From: Dermatemys mawii
Taxonomy: Eukaryota; Chordata; Testudines; Dermatemydidae
NCBI GenBank assembly: GCA_007922305.1
Contig: ML677385.1
Coordinates: 3,001,235-3,065,234, forward strand
Reading direction: 5' to 3'
Length of the DNA stretch: 64,000 nt
Below, one piece after another: positions 36,326 to 46,553 of this stretch. The notes under the pieces were generated by a model, which saw only the letters and a program-made list of their open reading frames with translations, did no database searches and was not told the DNA's origin. Within the stretch, counting starts at the first letter, position 1; each line of letters starts with the position of its first letter. A program made the position numbers and the translations under genes.

Positions 36326-36930
36326 CAGGGTTGGGCAAACTTTTTGGCCCGAGGGCCACATCGGGGTTCAAAATTGTATGGTGGGCCGGGTAGGGAAGGC
36401 TGTGCTTCCCCAAACAGCATGGCCCCACCCCCTCTCTGCCCCCTCTCACTTCCTGCCCCCCTCAGAATCGCTGACCCATCTAACCTCCCCCCCACTCCTG
36501 GTCCCCTGACTGTCTGCTCCAGAGACCTCCCGCCCCTAACCACTCCCCCAAGACCCCACACCTTATCTAATCCGCCTGTCCCCTGACTGCCCTAACCCCT
36601 AGCCATACTCCTGCCCCCTGACAGGCCCCCTGGGACTCCCATGTCCTATCCAATCCGCCTCCCCGTTCCCCATCCCCTGACTGCCCCCTGAGACCCTCTA
36701 CCCCTTATCCAACTCTCCAGCCCAGCCCCAGATTCCTTACTGCGCTGCCAAATACACTGCCATGCTGTTCCGCCAGACTGCGCAGTCCCGCCCCCCCACT
36801 TGCGCGGCGCACTGAGGTCGGGGAGCAGGAAGTGGAAGAGGGGCCAGGAGAAGCCTCCTGAGCTGGGAGCTTAAGGGCTGAACGGGAAGAGCTCAAGGGC
36901 TGGATGTGGCCTGTAGTTTGCCCACCTCTG
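36326..36930. mobile_element. Non-autonomous hAT element nested in CR1
   Basis: The left end is CAGGGTTGGGCAAACTTTTT. The right end read inwards is CAGAGGTGGGCAAACTACAG. It belongs to the same family as 6276-7326: both start with 'ttggcccgagggccacatc'-type sequence and have a C-rich interior. Flanks CACTAGAT and GACTGGGT agree at five of eight positions, a decayed target duplication. Confidence 0.75.
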
Positions 36931-37102
36931 GACTGGGTGATCACAATGGTCTCTTCTGGCCTTGGAATCTATGAACCTATTAAATTATCCAATGTTCCTT
37001 GGAAGTTGTCTCTACTAGATCCTAGTGAAGAGCTATTTTTTTTTCCTGTTGAGTTGCTCTGTGCCACCTCTTTTATTCAGGGATTATTTGTTACCTGCCT
37101 CA

Positions 37103-37392
37103 GGCTAAGTGTACACTACAAGGTTTGTTGGCGTAGCTGTTACTGGTCAGGGGTGTGAAAAAAACACTCTCTCTAGTGACGTAGTTACGTTGGTAAAACC
37201 AGCCCCCGACCCCACTATAGACACAGCTATGCTGGCAGAAGAGTGCGTATGTCAGCAGAGCAAATGTTGTTCAGGGAGTGTGTGTTACTGTGCTAACGAT
37301 AACAGTTACTTCTGTTGGCATAAACTGCACCTACACCACAGGATTCTGCTGGTATAGCTATAGCAGCAAGCATTTATAGTGCAGACAAGTCC
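37103..37392. mobile_element. MITE of the 'gtgtacactac' class
   Basis: The left end is GGCTAAGTGTACACTAC and the right end read inwards is GGACTTGTCTGCACT. The interior has paired 'gttggcgtagctgttac' and 'gctggtatagctatagc'-like arms. The right flank is TTA and the left is TCA, so the target duplication is uncertain. Confidence 0.55.
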
Positions 37393-40331
37393 TTAGTTTT
37401 GAGTTCTTGCACCTGACCTCTCCTAGCTTGGACCTTGTTGTCTCTCTTTTCTTCTGCTTTCCCTCTTCCCCTTCTCATGTCCCTTCGGTGGAATCTTCAA
37501 TCCTTTCAGTTATTGCTATCCAGCCCTTGCTGCTGGTCTAGAATAGGAGATTTAGCTTTCTGCCAAACCACTGTTCTCCTTCTGTACCTTGTCCAGCAGT
37601 TCCTTTCATCATTGTCCTTTTTACTCCCTCACTGAAACTGATGAAATCCTTATAATGTGTTCCCTGAAGGAAAGCTGTTGGCTGAAGTTCCCAAGCAACT
37701 GGAATATCATAGCTTTCCCTTTAGTGTAATGAGGACATGCTGGTTTTCGAAGGAATCATAAGCTATGTTTTAATTTATGTATGTGATATATGTGGAGAGA
37801 CAAGATTGAGAATCATCTTATTCAAATGTTGGCACTGCACAAAGTAATGTTAAGTTGTAAACAGTGGTTCCCAAATGTTTAGGCAGCTCTAGCAATTTAC
37901 TTGAGGAAGACTTTGATTGTACAGGCCAATGCCTGTCTTCATTCTATTTAGTTAGGTGAGCTCTGACCCCCAGTAGAATTTGGGATGTTTGAAACAATTT
38001 AAAACTTTATTGTTGGAGGAAGAGCACCCAGATTAAAATAGCTTGGTAGTAGCAGTAGCACAGTGGGCCCCAGTCATGTATGCCTAATGGAATCAGCACT
38101 GGGGATCACTGGTAGCAAATTTTCAGAACAGTGGTGGCCTGATGATACGTCACAGAATGGATCACCCTGAATGATTCATGGTCTGATCAAACCTGATTTC
38201 TGCTGAAATGGGTTATTTTTGGATGTATCCCAGCAGGCTGTAATTAAGTTTCTGATTCCTGGATGCAGTCTGGGATGGCTCTCCCAGCTTGCCTCCACTT
38301 TAAATGTTCACTGTAATGTAGGTTGGTACTAACTAGTCCTCCCTGCTGGTACTTGAAAACGTCCCTGTGCTGAATCAATTTGGAGTCAGTGAACACGAGT
38401 TTTTGTTCTTAAAAAAGGTAGATATACTTATTTAATGAATATTGATTACTGAATGAATTGTGTGACCATCTTTATGAAACAGCTTTTTTGAAAATAAGGA
38501 AATTGAAACAGTAGCACTTCTTTTTGGGTGAAGTTGTGTGTTCTGTAGATTAGCTGGAAGGCAATTGTTTGACCCATTTGATTGACAGGGAAGTGTCTGA
38601 TAAATCCATATGACCCAATCAACAGATAAACGTAATAAAAAGCTAATGTAAAAAAACAGCCACACATTCTGTGAAAATAGTAATTTAAAGGAGACTTCAT
38701 ACTTTGAACAGGTCCTTGGATTACTCTCCTTTTGAGATCTAAAGGAGATCTGCTCACCTTCGTTAAGTCAGCTGTTTTTCCTAACCCTGTGGTATCCTAT
38801 GAAGGATAAAAGAGACTGTTACAGAGAAAGAAGGAAGGACAGAGTTGTTTGGTGTCCAGATACTCCAAGGAGAGAACAGAATAGTTAAACTCCCAAAATA
38901 AACATAAATGTAAATATATATTGAGTGTAGTCTCCTGTGAAAGCTTGTAATGTTCTAAATTTAGTAATCACTATGAGATTGTATATCTATCTATACTTAT
39001 GAATTTATGTGTGTATATAGAAAACTGCTCCTAAACTATGCTGTATCCAGCTCCATCTCATAACAGGATGATAAGCAATCAGAGAAGGGCATCTCTCAAA
39101 CTCGTTGTTTACATGAAACAGGCTTCAAGTAACTATCTGTTGTCCAGCCCAGGAAAAGATGATAAAGGCCATTAGAGCTAATGGAAAGACATTGACACAA
39201 CTCAAAATTGAAATGAACATCCTGGCTCCCTAACAGTCAGAAGGGAGATTCCCCCTCTGACCAACCATGAGTCACTGAGGACTGGGGAGTGTCAGGAAAA
39301 GGCCTTCTAAAAGGCCCTGAAGTTTTTAATCCATAGCTTGAGGGATGGTCTCAAGGGGGAGCCTGTCCATGAACGCTGGATCCCTCCTATAGTTAGCAGA
39401 TAGGCTGGGAGGGAAACTGTTTTACGGCAATAGGTAACTCTTATTAGAAGAGGGAATTTATCTAATATGAAAGTGTAATGTCTGAGGTTGAGGCTTTGTT
39501 TATTTGCTGTGTAACTTGTGTATGTTTTGCTTTCCATTACTAGTCCCTCTTTGAATTGATGTTTTTTCTATTCAAGGAACTTCTTTATTTTTACCTCAAA
39601 CAGCTTTTAGGGGCTCAAAGTGCGTGGAGCGTGTGTGCTAAAGCTATTAATGGAGGCTGGGGGAAGTTTCACTCCTTTGGGGGTGATGAGTCAGAGGGAA
39701 TGGGCCAAATGTCTGGTACATGAGAATTCCAGGAGGATGTATTTGGGGAGCCCTGTGGATGGAAGGGTTGTTGGGATCACTCTGCAGAGAGTATCTGGGC
39801 TGGTGAGAACGAAGATGAGTCCTTATGCGTGACCTTATGGACAGGCTACTGGTGTAAGGAATTGAACCACAGTTGTACATCACAAAGGCCTTCAAAGTTA
39901 CAGGGCAGGTAGTCACCGAGCCTCTGACTAGTTTGGGTGGACTTCAAAAAGTCACAAGCGAGAGCGAGGAGAAGGTAGAAACTAAAAGGAGGGAGAGGAC
40001 ACAATGGAAGAAAAGACAGAGAAGGATAAAATGAAGAACAACATATATTCCTTTCCTCCTATCTTCCAGTGTGTCTCGATGTACGACGGACAAGGAGCAT
40101 TGTGACAAAGTTTAGAAGTGAATAGACACTTAAAGTACCTCCCAAAAGTTACAATTAAATAGGAAAAGAATCAGCGTTTAGATGTATGTGTATTATATCT
40201 GTATCCTCACCACATACATACTTCTATCAACCAACCCTACTCAAGATGACACTTAACCCTTGCTCACAATGTTGCCTCTGTAGAGCAAGTGTGTTTATCT
40301 TTGGAAGGCATCCAGAGGAATGTGGGTGTGT

Positions 40332-40375
<44 letters not shown>

Positions 40376-41494
40376 AAATAAGTTCCTGGAGGAATCTCTC
40401 TCCTCTTCTTCCTCCCCCATCGCTCTGTCTCCTTGATCAGTATTTAGTGTGGTGGTCAAAATATATTGTTCTGCTTACAAGCACCTAAACTCCAAAAATA
40501 AACACCTTGGTCATGAAGGTGTGTATTGCAAGGCCCTAATGAGGTAATAAATAAGCATACAAGCCAATGCGCTAGTCTCTTTGTCATCATTTCTCTGACT
40601 GAATCTCCTCTAAGTAGGCCCAAAAAGAAAGAGAAGCCCTCTGATGTGGAAAACCCTGTCAATCAGCAAGCATTCTTGAGGATTAAGACAACACATCTCA
40701 GATTCATCCAGCTGGGGATATTTTCCATGCTCAGAATCGATCTAGCAGGGCACACAAAGCGATTGATATACTTGTGTGTCATCACTGTAGTGATGATAGT
40801 ATTTTACCGTTGCTGTTTGTGATCTTGTTGAATGGTCTCCTGTATTTGTTGGACAATGTGAGAAATGGGGTTGGAGGGATGCTGCATATCAAATTCCTCA
40901 GTATTTAATTATCATTATCCATCACCATCTATTTACTGCTCTCTTCTATATGTGGTTTGAGCCACTGATGGCCAGTGTCAGCCATACTACCAGCCACTGA
41001 TGGCATGAACAGGTGGAGACGGCTGACAGATACGGCAGTACCAGGAAGTGTAGAGATGCAAACACTTGAACTGGCTGTGTCTCGTATTGTCCTAGGCAAT
41101 GCTGCTGATAGCACCATCACCCTCACAGTATAATCCCTAACTAAATCAAAACTACACAGCTATTTTTAGTCCTGTAGCACAGCCCGACTCAGTTGACTTG
41201 GGTTCTGAGATTTGTTGCCATTGGTATTTTATTTCGGTGTAGTCAAATTCTAAGTGATGCACTCCTGATTAACTTGTGGAACTCATAATTGTGTGCTATT
41301 TCAGAGGCTTGCAAGTGCTCAAAAGGGGATTGGATTCATGGAAGATTAAAACATTCACAGTTACAAAGGATGGAATAAATATTAATAAGAAGTATAAGCC
41401 CTCATGCTTAAGGGCAAGAGCAAACTACTAACTGCCTGGTGTTTGGCAAGAAATATCCCCTATCATTGAGTACTTGTAATTATGGGGATTTTCT
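37393..41494. other. Non-coding stretch with one long microsatellite
   Basis: No gene is recognised. Short open frames at 38432-38757 and 39620-39916 lack splice context or similarity. The only notable local feature is the (TA)n run at 40335-40372. Confidence 0.4.
40335..40372. repeat. (TA)n microsatellite
   Basis: About 19 uninterrupted TA units follow a short GT-rich lead. Confidence 0.95.
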
Positions 41495-41525
41495 GTACCT
41501 TCTTCTGATACTGGCCACTATTTAA

Positions 41526-41797
41526 GGGCTTGGCTACACTTAACATTTCAAAGTGCTGTTGCGAGAACGCTCTCATGGTAGCGCTTTGAAGTTCAAGTAT
41601 GAGCCAGCGCTCCTGGTAATCCGCCTCCATGAGAGGATTAGCTCTGAGCGCTAGGAGCCCAGCTCCCAGTGCTCAGAGCCTGCCCACACTAGCGCTTTAA
41701 AGCACTCAGACTTGGTGCACTCGGGGCGGGGGAGTGATTTTTCAGCCCCTTGAGCCAGCAAGTTAGAGTGCTGTAAAATGTCAGTGTAGCCAAACCC
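41526..41797. mobile_element. PIF/Harbinger MITE related to the full-length element at 49891
   Basis: The ends are GGGCTTGGCTACACTTAACA and, read inwards from the right, GGGTTTGGCTACACTGACA. Flanks are TAA (left) and TGA (right), a probable 3-bp TNA duplication. The subterminal block 'gcgctcctggtaatccgcct' is nearly identical to 'gcgctcctggtaatccacct' near 50003 in the full element. It sits inside a CR1 3' tail: 'ctgatactggccactattt' before it and 'gatccagtatggcagttcct' after it. Confidence 0.75.
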
Positions 41798-41865
41798 TGA
41801 GACAATAGTGTGGGTTAGGATGGACCACTGGCTTGATCCAGTATGGCAGTTCCTAAATTTTAGAG

Positions 41866-42239
41866 CAGGGATCTCCAAAACACAGCCTGGGGGCCAGATC
41901 CGGCCTCCGGCGTCGATTTGTCCGGCCCCCCAGGCTCCAGTTGAGCAGGCAAGTGGAGAAGCCGCCGCTGCCCTCGCCCCCACGAGCTGCTGCCGGCGGC
42001 CCCATCTGTGGAGGGGTGAGTGCCCCTGTGGTGTGGCTGAAGGAGCAAAGGGGGGCTGGTGTTGCAGAAGTGGCGTGGCTGGAGGAGCAAAGGAGTTAGT
42101 GCTCCTGTGGCATGATCAGAGGAGCAAAGCGGGGGTCATGGCAGTGGCTGGAGGAGCAAGAGGTAGGCACGGTAGTGGCCCGCAAAGTCCCTTCCAAAAT
42201 CTAATATGGCCGTTGTCCCAAAAAGTTTAGAGTCTCCTG
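41866..42239. mobile_element. Non-autonomous hAT element
   Basis: The left end is CAGGGATCTCCAAA and the right end read inwards is CAGGAGACTCTAAAC. The 8-bp flanks TTTTAGAG and ATCTAGAG agree at six of eight positions and fit the hAT preference for a TCTAGA centre. There is no ORF of the element's own. Confidence 0.7.
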
Positions 42240-43562
42240 ATCTAGAGGCACAACAGGGACTGGAGAGGAGAGGGAAAGGAAGGAAAATGACTGAGGACCT
42301 GTGTATCTTTGTGGTCCTTATCTCTCTGAGTAGCAGTAGTTGTGTGGAAGAAACAGAATACTAAAATGGGAGAATAATAATGGTTTAAATATCACGTAAT
42401 CGCCTAAACTTTAGGATATTTATTTTACCTCAGGTTTTTTTGAGTTTTCTTTGTGACTTTTTTAAAAAAATGGTGTGAATATGTAAATGCTATCTCCTAA
42501 AGGTATTTCCACTGCATAGTTTGGTCTAAAATGAAAGTTGGATGCAGAGGTAAATTGTGAGGCATAAAGGTGAAACTTTATATTAGTGTCTAAAGTTTCA
42601 CCTTTATGCAGATGTATGGCACACTTTTTAAGATTTGGTTTTAACTATATGAAATCATAATCACATTGCTGTTCTGATGTGTCAATTGCCAAAGCTTGAA
42701 GGAATCAATATAAGAAACGCAGATGGTAGTTCTGTTGTTTCATGCAGTTTGCACCTTTTGACTACTGACTGTGTGTGTGTCTTGGTATCTTATTTCTTAT
42801 GCATAGATCATAGTACCTGCCACATCTGATCCCCCTATAGCTGGCATCCAGGTAAAGTTTCTGTGTTGCACCTTTTATGCAGCTTGAAAGAGCAAAGTAA
42901 ATGGATAATAATAATAAAAAAGATTGTGGCGGCAGTTTGGAGGAATGTAGTTATGTTGAAAGTTAGATGCCTACAGGCTTACCTTAGATGACAGCTGATT
43001 GTTAGGATTTATCATGTAAATGAATTAGTCTGTTGTAATTAAACGTGGTTGCTGTGCACATGTTGTATCTTGATTTCTCCCGTGTTTTTTTTTTAATAGT
43101 CTGCAAAATCTGCTCTATCTCATGAAAGTGTCTTCGTTGGCGTGCTGTAAATACAATACAAGGCCTGTGTTCTACATGGCAAGCCGGATTCTTTTGCAGA
43201 CTGGAAATTTCAAAATCAGCCTGAGGACACTTTACCTCCTCAAAACAGCCAGTGATCAGCCCAAAATTTATTTCTCACCCCCTTGCCTTGTTCCGCCAAC
43301 CTCCTGCTTAAACTGGATTTTTCTCCTTTTTCTTTAATCTCTCTTCTCCTCCTCCACTAAAGAAAATTAAATGTCAAAAAGTAACAAATTGAAAGAAATT
43401 CTAACAGTTGCATCTTTTTGCTTTCTCTTTTTAATCTCTTTTTACACTTCCTACTTCCATATTTATGTCAGTCTTCCATTCTGCCTTCTAGTATCTTCTC
43501 CCTGTCCGCCCTTTCTTCTCTCTCTTCCCATCCCTCTCATATGCCTCCCTCTTTCTCTTCCA
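42240..43562. other. Non-coding stretch
   Basis: AT-rich sequence with no recognised gene or repeat boundaries. Short pyrimidine-rich open frames at 43122-43560 reflect base composition. Confidence 0.35.
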
Positions 43563-44425
43563 AAGATTAAGGCCAGAAAGAACCATAGTGATCATCTAGT
43601 CCAACGTGTTATGTGGGTCACATCCAATGCTACCAGTATGGCCCTGAGGATGTCACATGGGCCACATGTAGCCTGCATGCCACAGGTTGAGAACCACTAG
43701 TCTGACCTCTTGTGTAACACAGATCAAGCGGCCAATGGGGGCTGCGGGAAGCAGTGGCCAGCACATCCCTTGGCCCGCGCCGCTTCCTGCAGCCCCCATT
43801 GGCCTGGAGAAGTGAACCTCAGCCAGTGGGAGCTGCAATCGTCCCCTGTGGACACGGCAGGTAAACAAACTGGTGTGGCCCACCCAGGAGTCTTACCCTG
43901 GCGGGCTGCATGCCAAAGTTTGCTGATCCCTGAACTAGAGCACATCTATTTTTTTTAGAAAAACATCCAATCTTGATTTAAAAACTTCAAGTAATGAAAA
44001 ATCCACCATAACCCTTGATAAGTTGTTCCAATTTTTAATCACCTTCTCTCATAAAAAATGGTGCCTGATTGCTAGTCTGCATTTCTAGTTTAAATTTGTC
44101 TTCTAGATTGAAGAGCCCTCAGTCATATCTTCTCATAGACTGTGATCAATTACTCCTTGTCCTTCTCTTTGGTAGGTTGAATAGATTGAGCTCCTTGAGT
44201 CTCCTGCTATAAGGCATACTTTCCAATTCTTTAAACATTTTTGTGGCTCTTCTCTGAAAACTCTCCAATTTATCACCATCCTTCTTGAACTCTGGTCACT
44301 AGAACTGGACATACTATTCTAGTACTGGTTGTACCAGTACCAAACACACCGGTAATATAACCTCCCTACTTGATATTCCTTTGTTGATACATCCAAAGAT
44401 CACATTAGTCCTTTTGGTCACTGTG
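43563..44425 (-). mobile_element. CR1 LINE 3' region, antisense, with nested hAT remnants
   Basis: 'gattaaggccagaaagaacc' and 'atcatctagtc' at 43566-43601 are the reverse complement of the CR1 tail. 'acatccaatcttgatttaaa' and 'aatccaccataaccc' from 43965 on continue the CR1 3' region. Between them lie a short hAT piece (about 43602-43699, ending 'ggttgagaaccacta') and a second hAT remnant (about 43724-43936, ending 'tttgctgatccctg'). Confidence 0.75.
43732..43802. repeat. Strong hairpin in a hAT remnant
   Basis: 21-nt arms at 43732-43752 and 43782-43802 (CCAATGGGGGCTGC.. against ..GCAGCCCCCATTGG) pair with one mismatch around a 29-nt spacer. This is the palindromic centre of a known-looking turtle hAT MITE whose left half is lost here. 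Confidence 0.75.
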
Positions 44426-45433
44426 AGGCTTTGGCTCCTTTCAATCTTTCTCTTCCCTTCTCTACTTTCCAGTCTTTCTCCTCTTGGTTTTCTCTCTCTC
44501 GCTCTTTTCCTTGCTTCCTCCCCTTGTTTCTATCCCTTACTTATGGACCTTACCCATGTCTGTTCCCTGCTGTTTCTTTCCTCTTCTGGCTCCCAATCAT
44601 CATTTCTCCTTACCTGCCATCCTCCTGCTGTGCTGCTCCCACTGTGGAAGAGTGTCCCAGCAGGCAATTACAGATGACTTGGAAGCACTTTTTTCCCCAC
44701 TGCACAGAGGCCAACATCTTTCTGTACTTCTGGGCACGAATACAGTCCAGCATGAAAGCTGGGATGCTAGTGAGCAAATACAGAAAGACTATTCATGTGG
44801 GTATATATTATGAGGCACTGCTATTGTGAGATGCCATTGTCTGTCTGCCTATATCAACCCGCATCTGAATTTGGTGCTCCAAGCTCCCTGGCTCATTGCA
44901 TTTGTAGAAGAAAAGAAATGCATTGTGCTCACCTCTCTGTTGTCCTTGCTACTGCTGCTGCTGCTTAAGACTAGAAAAGTTACTGTGGTACACACAAGAA
45001 GCTTGCTTTCCAAGTGTTTCCAAGGCAGGTTTCCTGTCGTCTTCAGTCTTTGGTATACTCAGACAAAGCTGAAGACAGGGAAGAAAATTGTGACTGCAAT
45101 GAACCCAGTGTCAAGGCAGTATTAAAAACTTAGATAGAAATAGAAATGCTGATATGCAAGTATAGACACTATATTGTGCTGGTTCAGTAAAATTTACCTT
45201 TGTTATAAGTCTGGAAGCTAGGTTGGAATTGGTTTGATTATTTCCCTTTTTCCCCAGTGATTGTTTATGATACAAGGATGGTATCAGAAGGTGTTTGGAG
45301 AGAGAGCAAGTGTATTTTTGTCTCCTGTTTAATGGTCATGTTGAGTATGTATGTGTTCGGAAAACTGTCATTTGCATCTGGGGGGGCAATTCATATATTT
45401 AAGTAAGAACATACAGCAACAAAGAAAACTTCC
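44426..45433. other. Pyrimidine-rich then unremarkable non-coding sequence
   Basis: A C/T-rich tract about 44440-44640 produces open frames of Leu/Ser/Phe/Pro with no domain. Nothing else is recognised. Confidence 0.35.
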
Positions 45434-45441
45434 AAACACAG

Positions 45442-45665
45442 CATTGGCTCTCAAACTTTTTTACTGGTGATGACTTTCACATATCAAGTCACTGACTGCG
45501 ACCCCCCTCTCGTACATTAAAAACACTTTTTAAATATATTTAACATTGCTATACTTGCTGGAGGCAAAGCAGGGTTTGTGGTGGAAGTCAACAGCTCACG
45601 ACTGCCCCCATGTAATAACCTCAAGACCCCCTGAGGGGTCCTGACCCCTAGTTTGAGAACCCTTG
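45442..45665. mobile_element. hAT MITE
   Basis: The left end is CATTGGCTCTCAAACTTTTT and the right end read inwards is CAAGGGTTCTCAAACTAG. The 8-bp flanks AAACACAG (45434-45441) and GAATACAG (45666-45673) agree at six positions. Confidence 0.75.
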
Positions 45666-46295
45666 GAATACAGGTAGCTAGAGACAGAATGAAGGATATG
45701 TTGGTGTATCTGCTTGTACCAGTCATTACAGAAATCAGATGAATATGTCGCCAGTCACCAGGAGGGAAATGTTTTAGTGTATAATAAATGAGAGACCTGT
45801 TGTTAGAAGTAGTAGAAACACATTACACACAAACTGAATGGTTTTTTTGTCTATAGTTTTAAGAAAGGGAAAAAATAAAGAAGTCTGAATGTTTCACAAA
45901 CAGGAATTCACAGTGACATAATAGAAATTAAAAGTCTTGGTCATTTCTAGCCCTTATATATATGCTGGAGTGTTTTTGCTGAGCCAGTAGAAATGAGATC
46001 AGATGGATTTAAAAAAAATGGAGAGGGGATCTGTCAGTCCAGAGAGGAACTGAAGATTTCTTCAGGCTAAATTTTACAGTTTTCTCCAAAATTTTCCAAC
46101 TGGAAATACCTCTTAGTTGGTTCCCCTTCAAATATTTAATGTTAATTGTTCACTCACTTGTTAAAATCAACATTTCCCGGCCAGTAATGCTTTTACCCAT
46201 GAAACATGTAGACAACTAGAAACAAGGAAATAATAACCTTAATTCAAAAATCACTTCCTTTAGGTCATGCAAAATTTACAATGTATTATCTAGAA

Positions 46296-46545
46296 CAGGG
46301 GTCTTCAAACTTTTTCCTCGGCGGCCCCTTCTCGCCAAGGAAAAAGTCAAGTGGCTCCCCCAGGGGTATGTCCACCGAAATGCCACCGCAGAAAGCAAAA
46401 GCTTCTGCTTTCTGCGGCAGCATTTTGGCGGTACTAAAATAGCCCGCCCAGGAATTGGGCAGCCTCCCGGGTGGGATCGGAGGCGGCGCTGGGGTCTCGT
46501 GCATCCCCGGGTGTGGTCTTGCGCACCCCCGTTTGAGAACCACTG
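46296..46545. mobile_element. hAT MITE with perfect 8-bp target duplication
   Basis: The left end is CAGGGGTCTTCAAACTTTTT and the right end read inwards is CAGTGGTTCTCAAACGG. The target duplication ATCTAGAA at 46288-46295 and 46546-46553 is perfect and fits nTCTAGAn. A hairpin about 46372-46434 ('ccaccgaaatgccaccgcag' against 'ctgcggcagcattttggcgg') forms its centre. Confidence 0.85.
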
Positions 46546-46553
46546 ATCTAGAA

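Larger units (their letters stand above)
35100..36995 (+). mobile_element. CR1 LINE 3' half, interrupted by a hAT element
   Basis: Degraded RT-region sequence ('aatcaagatgggtttatgg', 'cttctgtaaggcgtttgact', 'tttatcaatgacctggaa') leads into the C-terminal ORF2 fragment at 35801-36040. The CR1 3' region ends 'ggtctcttctggccttggaa'. A hAT element interrupts it at 36326-36930. Confidence 0.85.

Noticed and set aside
36705..36944. Minus-strand frame of 79 codons near a CR1/hAT boundary
   Set aside because: It lies across the right end of the nested hAT element and has no protein similarity.
40335..40372. Possible origin or structured regulatory element
   Set aside because: It is a plain (TA)n microsatellite with no flanking structure.
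43371..44829. Hydrophobic Leu/Phe/Ser-rich frames that could look like membrane proteins
   Set aside because: They arise from pyrimidine-rich tracts and antisense CR1 sequence, with no start context, splice sites or conserved domain.
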